From contig DXCC01000005.1 of NCBI GenBank assembly GCA_019116245.1, forward strand, positions 1 to 64,000: 64,000 nt of DNA, written 5' to 3'. Made by a program: the position numbers and the translations under genes. Source of the DNA: Candidatus Tidjanibacter faecipullorum. GTDB taxonomy: Bacteria > Bacteroidota > Bacteroidia > Bacteroidales > Rikenellaceae. Position 1 is the stretch's first letter; the number at the start of each line of letters is the position of its first letter. Of this stretch, positions 37,924 through 47,247 are shown piece by piece. The notes under the pieces were generated by a model that was given only the letters and a program-made list of their open reading frames with translations, searched no databases and was not told the origin of the DNA.

Positions 37924-39918
37924 ATGAACAAACTCTTTAAATTCGTCCTCGCGACGGCATCGGCCGTGCTCTTCGGTGCGGCGCTGGCCCAGGCGCAGGA
38001 TGTACAATGGAGCTACAAGGTCAACGACCTCGGCAAAAACACCTACGAGGTGGTTTTCAACGCCGAAATCGAAGACACATGGCACATGTACGATCTAGGT
38101 CCCTACGACATGATGGGCCCCAACCCGACCGTCATCACGTTCGAGAACGTCGAGGGCGCTACGCTGGAAGGCACGCCCGTCGAGGTGTCGGAGCCGATCG
38201 TCACCTACGACGACATCTTCGCCATGGAGATCGGGTACTACGAGAAGCAGGCCTCCTTCTCGCAGAAATTCGTCGTGACGGATGCTTCCGCCAAACTGAC
38301 CGGTTACATCGAATGGATGGTCTGCAACGACGTGGGTTGCTCGCCGCTGCAATATTGGGATTTTGAAATCGACGTGGACAGTGACAGCGCAGCTGCCGCT
38401 TCGACCTCGGCCAGCGCCACCAGCGGCAAATCGATGTGGGGCGTGATCCTGTCGGCCATCCTGTGGGGCTTTGCCGCCCTGCTGACGCCGTGCGTCTTCC
38501 CGATGGTGCCGATGACCGTATCGTTCTTCATCAAGGGTTCGGGCAACAAGGCGCTGGGCCGCTTCCGCGCCTTCATGTACGGTCTTTTCATCGTACTGCT
38601 CTATACGGTGCCGATTGTCGCCATCATCCTCATCACCCGCTGGATCGGCGGTGACGCCGTGACGGCCGACATCTTCAACTGGCTGGCTACGCACTGGTTG
38701 CCGAACATCATCTTCTTCATCGTCTTCATGATCTTCGCCGCTTCGTTCTTCGGCGCATTCGAGATCACGATCTCCTCGAAGCTGGTGAACAAGACCGACA
38801 GCAAATCCGACAAGGCCGGTCTGGGCGGTATCTTCTTCATGGCCCTGACGCTGGTACTGGTATCGTTCTCGTGCACGGGTCCGATCGTGGGCGGCGTACT
38901 GATCGAGTCGATCTCGGGCGGCAACTTCTGGCAGCCGATCGTCACGATGCTCGCCTTCTCGATTGCCTTCGCCCTGCCCTTCACGCTGCTGGCCCTCTTC
39001 CCCTCGCTGCTGGAGAAACTCCCCAAGAGCGGCGGCTGGCTGAACTCCGTCAAGGTGGTACTCGGTTTCATCGAGTTGGCACTGGGTCTGAAGTTCCTCA
39101 GCGTGGCTGACCAGACCTACCACTGGGGCCTGCTCGACCGCGAGATCTACCTCGCCCTGTGGATCGCCATCTTCACCCTGCTTGGCTTCTACCTGCTCGG
39201 CAAGCTCAAATTCAAACACGACAGCGACCTGAAGTTCATCTCGGTTGGCCGTCTGGTTCTGGCCATCTTCGTCTTCGCCTTCGTGGTCTACATGATCCCG
39301 GGCATGTGGGGTGCGCCGCTGAAGGGCCTCTCGGGTTACATGCCGCCCATCCAGACGCAGGACTTCGTGCTGACGGCCGGTTCGGGTGCCGTTTCGACCA
39401 CCTCCACACAGAGCGGTACGTCCATGACGACGGCTACGGGTGAAACCAAGAAATATGCCGACTTCCTCTCGCCGCTGCCCTACGGCATCGACGGCTACTA
39501 CCACTACGGTCAGGCCATGGAAGCCGCCATTGCACAGGACAAACCGCTCTTCATCGACTTCACGGGACACGGTTGCGTGAACTGCCGCGAGATGGAGCAG
39601 CGCGTATGGTCCGATCCGGAAGTACAGCGCCTGCTGCGTGAGGAGTTCGTAGTTGTATCGCTCTACGGCGACGACAAGAAGAACGTTCCCGAGGAGGATT
39701 GGGTAACCCTGCCCAACGGCAAGGTACTGAAAGGCCTCGGCCGCATCAACTCGCACTTCCTCGCCGAGAAATACGGCGTGAACGCTCAGCCGGCCTACAT
39801 CATCGTCAACCACGAGGGTACGCCGCTGATGCCGGTACGCGGTTACGATCTGGACGTGCAGGGCTACATCAAGTTCCTGAACGACGGTATTGCCGCCTTC
39901 AAGGCACAGCAGCAGTAA
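37924..39918 (+). CDS. dsbD: DsbD-like thiol:disulfide interchange protein
   Basis: 664 residues with a signal peptide (MNKLFKFVLATASAVLFGAALAQAQ). N-terminal immunoglobulin-like domain (to about 155) with Cys in MVCNDVGCSPLQYW, which takes electrons onward; a CcdA-type membrane part of eight or so TM helices (LTPCVFPMVPMTV, VSFSCTGPIVGGVLIESI); and a C-terminal thioredoxin domain with GHGCVNCREME (Cys551/Cys554). It would move electrons from cytoplasmic thioredoxin to periplasmic thiols. The C-terminal CxxC reads CVNC, not CVAC as in E. coli. Confidence 0.92.
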   Translation: MNKLFKFVLATASAVLFGAALAQAQDVQWSYKVNDLGKNTYEVVFNAEIEDTWHMYDLGPYDMMGPNPTVITFENVEGATLEGTPVEVSEPIVTYDDIFAMEIGYYEKQASFSQKFVVTDASAKLTGYIEWMVCNDVGCSPLQYWDFEIDVDSDSAAAASTSASATSGKSMWGVILSAILWGFAALLTPCVFPMVPMTVSFFIKGSGNKALGRFRAFMYGLFIVLLYTVPIVAIILITRWIGGDAVTADIFNWLATHWLPNIIFFIVFMIFAASFFGAFEITISSKLVNKTDSKSDKAGLGGIFFMALTLVLVSFSCTGPIVGGVLIESISGGNFWQPIVTMLAFSIAFALPFTLLALFPSLLEKLPKSGGWLNSVKVVLGFIELALGLKFLSVADQTYHWGLLDREIYLALWIAIFTLLGFYLLGKLKFKHDSDLKFISVGRLVLAIFVFAFVVYMIPGMWGAPLKGLSGYMPPIQTQDFVLTAGSGAVSTTSTQSGTSMTTATGETKKYADFLSPLPYGIDGYYHYGQAMEAAIAQDKPLFIDFTGHGCVNCREMEQRVWSDPEVQRLLREEFVVVSLYGDDKKNVPEEDWVTLPNGKVLKGLGRINSHFLAEKYGVNAQPAYIIVNHEGTPLMPVRGYDLDVQGYIKFLNDGIAAFKAQQQ

Positions 39919-39938
39919 CCTGCTGACACACCACTATC

Positions 39939-39978
39939 AATCGGGCCGGTATCGCATGATACCGGCCCGATTCTTTCT
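39939..39978 (+). terminator. Intrinsic terminator after dsbD
   Basis: AATCGGGCCGGTATC and its complement form a 15-bp stem with a GCAT loop, followed by CTTTCT, 21 bp past the stop. Confidence 0.8.
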
Positions 39979-40038
39979 ACATACGGCATGCGCAACATCT
40001 TCTCCGCCGGACCGCGGTGCAGGAAGGGATATTATTCG

Positions 40039-40046
40039 TATTTTTG
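40039..40046 (+). promoter_or_regulatory. -7 box (TATTTTTG)
   Basis: TATTTTTG 33 bp before ATG 40080; no clear -33 box. It supports the internal start of the coiled-coil protein. Confidence 0.55.
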
Positions 40047-40079
40047 AGAACAGGACGGCCAATCCGTCCGGAGCAGCCT

Positions 40080-40592
40080 ATGAAATTCACCTTGCTCTTC
40101 TATACCGACAACTGGGAGTCGGGCCCTACCGTAGAGCTGGCCTCCATGCCTACCACGGGCAGCGTTGTCTGGGTGCGCGGTGCCGACCGGGACGACGAGG
40201 GCGCCATGTACTACGTGGACAACATCATGCATGCCGAACGCGGCATTGACGTCGAGGATACGGTCTATCTGTACGTACGTCCCTACACGGGCTATGCCCT
40301 CTACGCCCCGAAAACCGAAGCCGACCGGCTCACCGAACGGATCACCGCGCTTGAGGAGAAGCTAACCGCAGCCTGCGACCGACTGGCCGAACTCCACGCG
40401 GACAACCAGCGCCTGCTGCAACTGCTCGAACAGCAACATGCGGCAGCCACTGCCCAGCAACGCCACACGGCCGATTGGGCCGGCCAACTGATCCAGTTCG
40501 CGGATGCCATCGAGGACGGCCAGCAGAATGCGACAGACAAGCTGGACGACATTGCCCAGCACCTCCAGTTCATCCGCGAGCAGATGCTCTGA
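40080..40592 (+). CDS. Small protein with C-terminal coiled coil, unknown function
   Basis: 170 residues from ATG 40080 (MKFTLLFYTDNWESG); 21 upstream codons run through the -7 box and are rejected. The N-terminal 80 residues are strand-rich (FTLLFYTDNWESGPTVELAS, GSVVWVRGADRDDEGAMYYV, DTVYLYVRPYTGY). Residues about 82-170 form a continuous coiled coil (TERITALEEKLTAACDRLAE, LLEQQHAAATAQQRH). No signal peptide or family recognised. Confidence 0.6.
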   Translation: MKFTLLFYTDNWESGPTVELASMPTTGSVVWVRGADRDDEGAMYYVDNIMHAERGIDVEDTVYLYVRPYTGYALYAPKTEADRLTERITALEEKLTAACDRLAELHADNQRLLQLLEQQHAAATAQQRHTADWAGQLIQFADAIEDGQQNATDKLDDIAQHLQFIREQML

Positions 40593-40694
40593 CCGCCATA
40601 CCCGCGCGGTTTCCGCACAGCGATGCCGTAGCGTGCCGCCGCAACACTCCAACGGCTGACAATACCACCGCACATCACACCATAGAAACAACAG

Positions 40695-40723
40695 GGGCTG
40701 CCACATGACCGTGACAGCCCTTT
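40695..40723 (+). terminator. Probable terminator after the coiled-coil gene
   Basis: GGGCTGCCAC and GTGACAGCCC form a 10-position stem with one mismatch, a 6-nt loop and a short TTT tail. It lies about 100 bp past the stop. Confidence 0.5.
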
Positions 40724-40784
40724 GCATGCAGCCCCGCGCACATGCGCCCATGCACCCGACACGCAACGCCAACACCCCGAAACG

Positions 40785-40816
40785 AAAAAAGACCCGCCGA
40801 AACAATCGACAGGTCT
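40785..40816 (-). terminator. Intrinsic terminator of the tRNA-Leu gene
   Basis: On the minus strand AGACCTGTCG and CGGCGGGTCT form a 10-bp stem with two G-U pairs around a 7-nt loop, followed by TTTTTC. It begins 10 bp beyond the tRNA 3' end. Confidence 0.75.
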
Positions 40817-40825
40817 TTCATATTG

Positions 40826-40910
40826 TGCCCAGAACGAGACTCGAACTCACACGCCGTAAACCGGCACTACCCCCTCAAAGTAGCGTGTCTACCAATTCCA
40901 CCATCTGGGC
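40826..40910 (-). tRNA. tRNA-Leu, anticodon GAG
   Basis: 85 nt on the minus strand. The 7-bp acceptor stem GCCCAGA/TCTGGGC ends with discriminator A; CCA is not encoded. The anticodon stem CTACT/GGTAG holds the loop TTGAGGG, which gives anticodon GAG (Leu, CUC/CUU). A long variable arm (about 13 nt around GTGCCGGTTTACGGCGT) and the T-loop GTTCGAGTC confirm a class II tRNA. It has its own promoter and terminator. Confidence 0.95.
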
Positions 40911-40978
40911 ATCGGGTATTTCCCTTTCCGGAACCGCTCCAGCCGGTCGGCTGCACGGGTTATTTCCGAAACGGTGTG

Positions 40979-41008
40979 CAAATGTAGCTATTTTTTCCGT
41001 ACTGCAAA
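40979..41008 (-). promoter_or_regulatory. Promoter of the tRNA-Leu gene
   Basis: On the minus strand TTTG (41005-41008) and TACATTTG (40979-40986) are 18 bp apart, matching -33/-7 elements. The -7 box lies 68 bp before the mature tRNA 5' end. Confidence 0.65.
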
Positions 41009-41136
41009 AGGATTCCGCAAAAAAAGCACCGCCCACCATCAAATTATTTTTGCTTCCCTTCCCCTCCATCCTGCGGAAACGGGTGAGAAACATGCAGATC
41101 GGCCGCCGAGTCCTTGGCAGTTTGCACGGAAAAGAT

Positions 41137-41144
41137 TATCTTTG
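41137..41144 (+). promoter_or_regulatory. -7 box (TATCTTTG) for rplY-pth
   Basis: TATCTTTG 94 bp before the rplY start; a TTTG at 41121-41124 lies too close (12 bp) to be a standard -33 box. The leader contains a GGATGGAGGTATCC-like stretch of unclear meaning. Confidence 0.6.
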
Positions 41145-41238
41145 CACCCGCAAGCGGGATGGAGGTATCCGGTGTGCCCCGGCAGCCGGATGCGGGAGTA
41201 CCGCCCAAGTGTAACACATCAATCAAAATTTTCAAAAC

Positions 41239-41820
41239 ATGGAAACCATCCAGATTCACGGTGTAAAACGTGAGAACTTCGGCAAGAAAGGCAGCAAGGA
41301 CGTTCGTCGCAACGGTCTGATCCCTGCCATCGTTTACGGCGGTTCGGAAGAAGCCGTTCACTTCGCACTCGACGAGAAGGAGCTCAAACCGCTGCTCTAC
41401 ACGCCGAACTCGTACATCGTTGAACTCGACATCGACGGCACCAAACAGCTGGCCGTGCTGCGCGAGGTTCAGTTCCACCCGGTAAAGGACAACCCCATTC
41501 ACATCGACTTCTTCCGCGTACTGCCCGGCAAACCCGTTGCCATCGACGTGCCGATCCGCATTGTCGGCAACTCGGAGGGTGTGAAACTCGGCGGTAAGTT
41601 GACCGTACAGAAACGCAAACTGCGTGTGAGCGGTCTGGTTGAGTACCTGCCCGACTACCTCGAGATCGACATCACCAACCTCAACATCGGCAAATCGATC
41701 TTCGTAGGCGACCTCAAGTACGACAACCTGACGCTGCTGACGCCGGCTACCACCTCCGTATGCGCCGTAATCATGACGCGTGCCGCACGTGGTGCCGCTG
41801 CCGCTGCCGCTACGAAATAG
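41239..41820 (+). CDS. rplY: 50S ribosomal protein L25/Ctc family
   Basis: 193 residues, the long CTC/TL5 form. The N-terminal domain binds 5S rRNA (NFGKKGSKDVRRNGLIPAIVYGG; VLREVQFHPVKDNPIHIDFF), and the C-terminal beta domain (VDVPIRIVGNSEGVKLGGKL) follows. The tail is Ala-rich (ARGAAAAAATK). pth lies 28 bp downstream, a common pairing in bacteria. Confidence 0.95.
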   Translation: METIQIHGVKRENFGKKGSKDVRRNGLIPAIVYGGSEEAVHFALDEKELKPLLYTPNSYIVELDIDGTKQLAVLREVQFHPVKDNPIHIDFFRVLPGKPVAIDVPIRIVGNSEGVKLGGKLTVQKRKLRVSGLVEYLPDYLEIDITNLNIGKSIFVGDLKYDNLTLLTPATTSVCAVIMTRAARGAAAAAATK

Positions 41821-41848
41821 TGTGTAACCCCGTCTCAATCGGATAGTC

Positions 41849-42439
41849 TTGAAATATCTGATCGTCGGTCTCGGGAACATCGGCAGCGAGTATGCCGAAA
41901 CCCGACACAACATCGGTTTTAAAGTGTTGGATGCCTTTGCTTCGGCATCCAACACTACTTTTAAGACGGATCGTTACGGCGACATTGCCGAGGTCCGTTG
42001 CAAGGGGCGCACCTTCCTGCTGCTGAAGCCCTCCACCTACATGAACCTGAGCGGCAACGCCGTGCGTTACTGGCTCCAGAAGGAGAAGATCGAACTGTCG
42101 AACACGCTCATCGTGGTCGATGACCTTGCTCTGCCGCTGGGCACCCTGCGCCTGCGGGGCAAAGGCAGCGACGGCGGCCACAACGGGCTGAAAAGCATCG
42201 ACGCCTGTGTCGGCTCCAACAACTACCCGCGCCTGCGCTGCGGCATCGGCCACGCTTTCCAGCAGGGACAGCAGGTCGACTACGTGCTCGGCGAATGGCT
42301 ACCCGAGGAGCGGGAGACGCTGAACGCCGTCATCGAGGAGGCGGTCGAGGTGGTTCGCTCATTCGCCCTGCAGGGCATTGAACGCACCATGAACCAGTTC
42401 AACAAGAAAGGCGTAGGCAAGGCACCCAAAACGGAATAA
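41849..42439 (+). CDS. pth: Peptidyl-tRNA hydrolase (TTG start)
   Basis: 196 residues. The catalytic His lies in [13 protein letters not shown], with [17 protein letters not shown] and [26 protein letters not shown] as further family motifs. It recycles peptidyl-tRNA. The only possible start is TTG at 41849: an in-frame TAA ends 22 bp upstream and no ATG or GTG lies between, while the protein needs the first residues [10 protein letters not shown] 15-bp terminator follows the stop. Confidence 0.95.
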   Translation: MKYLIVGLGNIGSEYAETRHNIGFKVLDAFASASNTTFKTDRYGDIAEVRCKGRTFLLLKPSTYMNLSGNAVRYWLQKEKIELSNTLIVVDDLALPLGTLRLRGKGSDGGHNGLKSIDACVGSNNYPRLRCGIGHAFQQGQQVDYVLGEWLPEERETLNAVIEEAVEVVRSFALQGIERTMNQFNKKGVGKAPKTE

Positions 42440-42459
42440 CGCTCCACAGAAGCCACAAA

Positions 42460-42501
42460 CAGAAGGGCTCGCGACATGGTATCGCGAGCCCTTCTGTTTT
42501 T
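42460..42501 (+). terminator. Intrinsic terminator after pth
   Basis: A 15-bp perfect stem (arms 42460-42474 and 42482-42496) with a 7-nt loop, followed by TTTTT. Confidence 0.9.
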
Positions 42502-42516
42502 CCTTTCCGGACAGTC

Positions 42517-43338
42517 TTATCCTCTCTGAGCGGCGTGTTCATGATGACTGTGCTGCGGCTCCTCCGAGGCCGACAGCCGCATCAGTTCGGCCTGCAGCTC
42601 CGTCGAGGAGAGCCCCACCTTGATCCGGCCATTGTGGGCCACCGAAATATTGCCCGTCTCCTCCGATACAACCACCACGATAGCATCGGTTACCTCGGCG
42701 GCACCGAGAGCCGCCCGATGGCGCATGCCAAATGACAGCGGCACTTCCGAACGGGTGGACGGCAGCACGCACTTGGCCGCCGTGATGCGGTTTCCGACAA
42801 TCACCATGGCGCCGTCATGCAGCGGCGAGTTCTTGAAGAAGATATTCTTGATCAACGAGGGTGAAATCACGGCATCGACCGTCACGCCGGAGTCAATGAT
42901 CTCCTGCAGGCTTCCCTCGCACTTGATCAGCACCAAGGCCCCCGTTTTGCTGGCCGACATGTCCGCACAGGCGCTCACCAGCGGAGCGATATAGGTCTGG
43001 TCGATCGACTTGTTGCCGCCAAAGCCGAATATCCGCCCCAGGAAGGTTTTCTGGTGACTGCGCGACTGATTGCCGATCACCTGCAGAAAACGGCGTATTT
43101 CGGGCTGGAAAATGACGACCAGTGCGATCAGACCGACGCTCATCAGGCCGCTCATGATGGCCGACAGCAACTCCATGTTGAGTGCGTTCACCACGATATA
43201 GATCACGAACAGCAACAGGATGCCGGACAGAATGCTCATCGCATGCGATCCCTTCAACACCTTGTACAGGTAGAACATCAGCATGGCGACCAATACGATA
43301 TCGAGAATATCGACAAAAGTAACTCGGATAAAGCCCAT
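42517..43338 (-). CDS. cdaA: Diadenylate cyclase CdaA
   Basis: 273 residues. Three N-terminal TM segments (about 8-28, 34-52, 57-77), then the DisA-N cyclase domain with the catalytic HDGAMVI (Asp175-Gly176-Ala177) and RHRAALG (Arg206-His207-Arg208) motifs. It condenses two ATP to c-di-AMP, which often sets potassium and osmotic balance through RCK-type transporters. The last residues (SASEEPQHSHHEHAAQRG) are His-rich. No CdaR or GlmM gene is adjacent; a single-gene unit. Confidence 0.95.
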   Translation of the reverse strand: MGFIRVTFVDILDIVLVAMLMFYLYKVLKGSHAMSILSGILLLFVIYIVVNALNMELLSAIMSGLMSVGLIALVVIFQPEIRRFLQVIGNQSRSHQKTFLGRIFGFGGNKSIDQTYIAPLVSACADMSASKTGALVLIKCEGSLQEIIDSGVTVDAVISPSLIKNIFFKNSPLHDGAMVIVGNRITAAKCVLPSTRSEVPLSFGMRHRAALGAAEVTDAIVVVVSEETGNISVAHNGRIKVGLSSTELQAELMRLSASEEPQHSHHEHAAQRG

Positions 43339-43360
43339 GATTCTCCAATTTATTTGACAA

Positions 43361-43368
43361 CAAAACTA
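43361..43368 (-). promoter_or_regulatory. -7 box (TAGTTTTG) for cdaA
   Basis: CAAAACTA on plus reads TAGTTTTG toward the cdaA start, 22 bp away. No -33 TTTG at the expected distance. Confidence 0.5.
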
Positions 43369-43603
43369 CAAAAAAAAGAGCTTGCAGATGCGTTTCGACG
43401 GGAAAAACCTGCGCCCCGGGCGCGTCCGGCCCGCGCCGTCCGACGACGGCCCGCCTCCTCTGCAGCCCATGCTTTTCCGCCGCCGTTTTCACCGCGACAC
43501 ATGGTGACGGCCGACGCGCCTCTTGCGGCCAACGGCCCGCAAAAAAGCGGTCGCCGCATCCGAAGATACGGCGACCGTCTGTCAGCAAACCGACCTGCCG
43601 GCG

Positions 43604-46600
43604 CTATTTGCGCGGAGCCTTGGCCGGAGCAGCCTCCTTAACCTTCTTAGACATCAGGTCGTAGGAAACCGGCGTTGCGATGAAGATCGACGACAGCGTA
43701 CCGATCACGATACCGAACATCAGCGCGAAGACGAAACCGCGGATCACCTCACCACCGAAGAGGAAGATGGCCAACAGTACCACGAACGTCGTGCCCGACG
43801 TGTTGATCGTACGCGAAAGCGTGCTGTTCACGGCATTGTTGATATTGTCGTACATGGAGCGTTTCGGGTAGAGACCGATATACTCGCGGATACGGTCGAA
43901 GATTATCACCTTATCGTTGATCGAGTAACCGATGATCGTCAGAATGGCCGCAATGAACGACTGGTTCACCTCCAGGCTGAAGGGCAGGATGCCGTAGAAG
44001 AGCGAGAAGAGACCGATCGTCAGGTAGGCATCGTGAGCCAGGGCGATGACGCTGCTGGCACCCCACTGCCATCTGCGGAAACGGGCGATGATGTAGAGGC
44101 CGATGGCGAACAGACCGATGAAGACCGCGATGAACGAGTTGCGGGTGATGTCGCTGGCCACGCTCGGACCGACGAGGTCAGCCGAAATGATACCGTAGGG
44201 GTTCGTTGCGGTCGAGTGGAACTCGTCGAACGAGATCGGCGTCGCATAGAGCGGGCTGAGTGCATCGTACATCAGTTTCTCGACTACGTTCGTAGCATCC
44301 TCACTGTTATCGTCATATTTGTACTGGGTCGTAATACGTTTCTGCATCTGGACCTCCGAGCCGTACTGTTTTACCTCGAAGCTCTTGTAGGCTGCCTCAC
44401 CCTCCACGTCATCGGACATGAAGGTCTGCTCGAGCGCAGCGCGCACCTCGTTGTCGGAGATCACCTGATCGAAGCGAACCACGAAGGTACGACCACCCGA
44501 GAATTCAACGCCGTAGTTCAGACCGCGGGTAAAGAGCGATACGGTGGCAATAACGATCAGCAGTGCCGAGATGCCGTAGGCCCACTTGCGGATACCGAGG
44601 AAGTTGACGTGCGTATTGGCCAGGAAGTTCTGCGACCACTTGTTGGCAAACTTGATGTTCTTACCCTTCTCGAGCATGCCGGTGAAGATAAGCCGCGTGA
44701 TGAAGATCGAGGTGAAGAGCGAGGTCAGGATACCGATGATCAGCGTGGTGGCGAAGCCCTGTACGGGACCCGTACCGAAGACGAAGAGCACGATACCGGT
44801 GATGATGGTCGTGACGTTCGAGTCGATGATGGCCGACATGGCGTTCTTGTAACCCTCGCTGACGGCCAGGCTCAGACCTTTGCCGGCGCGGAGCTCCTCC
44901 TTCACACGCTCGTAGATAATCACGTTCGCATCGACGGCCATACCCATCGTCAGCACGATACCGGCAATACCCGGCAGGGTCAGTACGGCGCCGAACGAAG
45001 CCAGCACACCGAACAGGAAGAAGAGGTTGACCACCAGCGCCACGCTGGCAACCCAGCCGGCCTTGTTGTAGAAGATCATCATGTAGATCAGCACGAGGCA
45101 GAAGGCGATCACGAACGAAATCATGCTCGAGTTGATCGACTCCTGACCGAGCGACGGACCTACGACAGCCTCCTGGGTAATGTGGACCGGAGCAGGCAGT
45201 TTACCCGACTTGAGCACGTTGGCCAGGTCGCGGGCCTCCTCGATGGTGAAGTGGCCCGTGATCGACGAACGGCCGTTCGGGATCTCGCTGTTCACGCGCG
45301 GTGCGGAGTAAACGTAACCGTCCAGAACGATGGCAATGCTCTGGCCGATGTTGTCGGCCGTCATGCGGGCCCAGGTCTTGGCTCCGGTCGGCGTCATGGT
45401 CATGGACACCTCGGCAGCCGAACCCTGCTGGGCAAACTCGCCCTTGGCATCGGCAACGGCCGAACCGTCGAGCGGTGCCTTGCCGTCCCGGGTGTTGGCC
45501 TTGATGGCATAGAGTTCATAGGTGGTTTCACCCGCGTCGATCGGCTTTACGCCCCACATCAGTTTCACGTCACGCGGCAGCAGCATGCGCACCTGCGGCG
45601 TGTTGAGCATCGAATTAACAGCGGCCGTATCGTACGATTTGGCATAACCGATCACCGGGCCGTCCATCAGCTGTCCGTTCGGATCCATGGCCGGCGACAG
45701 TTTGGCAAAGAGCGGATACTGTGCGCTCATATCGGCATTGTCCGTCGCGGTGGCCAGCTGGGCCGATGCTTCGGGATTGCTCTCCAGCTGGGTCAGCAGA
45801 TCCTCTTCCTCGGCCACGGCGCCGTCGGCGGTAACGGCCACCTCTTCGGTCTCCGTCTCAACCACCTCTTCGCCTGCACCCTCAACGACCTGGGCGGCAT
45901 CGCGCATCTGACGGATCACACCGTCGGCCTGCTCGAGCAGGGGGAAGATTTCGCCGTTGTTATAGGTCAGCCAGAATTCCAGCGATGCGGTACCCTGGAG
46001 CAGCTTGCGCACACGCTCCGGCTCCTTCACGCCCGGCAGTTCGACCAGGATGCGGCCCGAAGTTCCGATTTGCTGGATGTTGGGCTGCGTCACGCCGAAA
46101 CGGTCGATACGGCTGCGGAGCACGTTGTAGGAGTTGGAGATGGCACTCTCGGCCTCCTCGCGCAGCACGCGGACCACCTGTTCGTTGGTGCTGGTGGGCG
46201 AGATCTTCTCGCGCAGCTCCTGCGTATTGAAAATCAGCGCCAGCGGAGCATTGTTGGACAACCGCGCATAGGCCCGCTCGAACAGCGTGATGTAATCCTC
46301 CGCGCTGTTTTTCTGCTCGTTGCGCGCCTCCTCGAGGGCAGCTACGAACACAGGATCCTGGTTGTCGTTCGACAAGGCCCGAACCACGTCCTCGACGGAG
46401 ATTTCGAGCATGACGTTCATACCACCCTTCAGGTCCAGACCGAGGTTGATCTCACGTTCCTTGACCTGCTTGTAGGTGAAGCCCAGATAGACTTTCTGGG
46501 ATTTGATCGAGTCGAGATAGGCCTGCTCCTTTTCCTGCTGCAGTGCGACGGGATACGTCTCTGCATAGCGGACCGCCTTCTTCTCGATGTGCCGTGCCAC

Positions 46601-46678
46601 CAGCGTGAACGAAAGCTGGTAGGCACAGGCGATCGCGAGAATGATCGCGAATGCTTTAATGGCGCCTCTGTTTTGCAT
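43604..46678 (-). CDS. secDF: Fused protein translocase SecDF
   Basis: 1,024 residues from ATG at 46678 (MQNRGAIKAFAIILAIACAY); 61 upstream in-frame codons contain the promoter region and are rejected. SecD half: GLDLKGGMNVMLEI, IDRFGVTQPNIQQIG and GMAVDANVIIYERVKEELRAGK. SecF half: GVEFSGGRTFVVRF, IGYSINDKVIIFDRIREYI and SRTINTSGTTFVVLLAIFLF. An acidic insert in the SecD periplasmic part (about 325-410, VETETEEVAVTADGAVAEEE) is present. SecDF uses the proton gradient to complete protein export. Confidence 0.97.
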   Translation of the reverse strand: MQNRGAIKAFAIILAIACAYQLSFTLVARHIEKKAVRYAETYPVALQQEKEQAYLDSIKSQKVYLGFTYKQVKEREINLGLDLKGGMNVMLEISVEDVVRALSNDNQDPVFVAALEEARNEQKNSAEDYITLFERAYARLSNNAPLALIFNTQELREKISPTSTNEQVVRVLREEAESAISNSYNVLRSRIDRFGVTQPNIQQIGTSGRILVELPGVKEPERVRKLLQGTASLEFWLTYNNGEIFPLLEQADGVIRQMRDAAQVVEGAGEEVVETETEEVAVTADGAVAEEEDLLTQLESNPEASAQLATATDNADMSAQYPLFAKLSPAMDPNGQLMDGPVIGYAKSYDTAAVNSMLNTPQVRMLLPRDVKLMWGVKPIDAGETTYELYAIKANTRDGKAPLDGSAVADAKGEFAQQGSAAEVSMTMTPTGAKTWARMTADNIGQSIAIVLDGYVYSAPRVNSEIPNGRSSITGHFTIEEARDLANVLKSGKLPAPVHITQEAVVGPSLGQESINSSMISFVIAFCLVLIYMMIFYNKAGWVASVALVVNLFFLFGVLASFGAVLTLPGIAGIVLTMGMAVDANVIIYERVKEELRAGKGLSLAVSEGYKNAMSAIIDSNVTTIITGIVLFVFGTGPVQGFATTLIIGILTSLFTSIFITRLIFTGMLEKGKNIKFANKWSQNFLANTHVNFLGIRKWAYGISALLIVIATVSLFTRGLNYGVEFSGGRTFVVRFDQVISDNEVRAALEQTFMSDDVEGEAAYKSFEVKQYGSEVQMQKRITTQYKYDDNSEDATNVVEKLMYDALSPLYATPISFDEFHSTATNPYGIISADLVGPSVASDITRNSFIAVFIGLFAIGLYIIARFRRWQWGASSVIALAHDAYLTIGLFSLFYGILPFSLEVNQSFIAAILTIIGYSINDKVIIFDRIREYIGLYPKRSMYDNINNAVNSTLSRTINTSGTTFVVLLAIFLFGGEVIRGFVFALMFGIVIGTLSSIFIATPVSYDLMSKKVKEAAPAKAPRK

Positions 46679-46766
46679 TGTTAAAAAGTTATTGTTTTTT
46701 CGGTTAAATGCAATGCTCAAGGTGCGCGCCCCTTCCGGTGTGCGCACACTATGTCCCAATAGTTCG

Positions 46767-46774
46767 CAAAAATA
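46767..46774 (-). promoter_or_regulatory. -7 box (TATTTTTG) for secDF
   Basis: CAAAAATA on plus reads TATTTTTG toward the secDF start at 46678. No -33 at standard spacing. Confidence 0.5.
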
Positions 46775-46896
46775 GCTATTTTTTCCAAAAAACCAACGCG
46801 CGATCCGATCGTTTCGCGGCGGCAACCCTCCGGTCCGCAGGCTTCGGAGCCCCTTTTCCACAACCTCCCCTCCCGACCGCTCCTCCTCCCCGACAC

Positions 46897-46930
46897 AAAA
46901 AAAGACGGGACGGTTTTAGACCGTCCCGTC
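46897..46930 (-). terminator. Intrinsic terminator of the small HTH gene
   Basis: GACGGGACGGT and ACCGTCCCGTC form an 11-bp stem with a 5-nt loop; on the minus strand a T7 run follows. It lies 77 bp past the stop at 47008. Confidence 0.85.
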
Positions 46931-47007
46931 CGGAACTATGCTGCTACCCGTATCGTCTGCGGTAGCTCTGCGGCCCGACCGGCTGACCGATCCGGCCGCC
47001 TGCCGTT

Positions 47008-47247
47008 CTACTCTCCGAGGATGCGTTTGGCGCAATCGAGAATCGTCGTGTCGTCCAGCGTGACCATGCCGCCGTCGGGTCCGGGCTCGAAGTGAACACC
47101 GACCGTATTGCCGCTGTCGAAATGCTGACCGCCGAAGTAGTTGCGTACCACCTCTTCGTCAATACCCAGTTCTTCTGCGATGCGCTTGGTGCTGCCGCTC
47201 GGGAGTGCATCCTTGATACGGCGCAGTTCATTGAAAGTTATCGTCAT
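47008..47247 (-). CDS. Small HTH-like protein
   Basis: 79 residues. FNELRRIKDALPSGSTKRIA and EELGIDEEVVRNYFGG form a helix-turn-helix-like pair, and GVHFEPGPDGGMVTLDDTTILDCAKRIL is a compact second half. Similar small proteins are widespread in Bacteroidota (recall), function unknown. It may bind nucleic acid, but no target is visible. It is divergent from dnaK across a 577-bp gap, with an AT-rich leader that has no canonical -7 box. Confidence 0.7.
   Translation of the reverse strand: MTITFNELRRIKDALPSGSTKRIAEELGIDEEVVRNYFGGQHFDSGNTVGVHFEPGPDGGMVTLDDTTILDCAKRILGE

Noticed and set aside
43523-46684. A 1,053-codon plus-strand open frame opposite secDF
   Set aside because: It is antisense to secDF, rich in Arg, His, Asp and Gln, and shows no protein features; GC-rich genes give such frames by chance.
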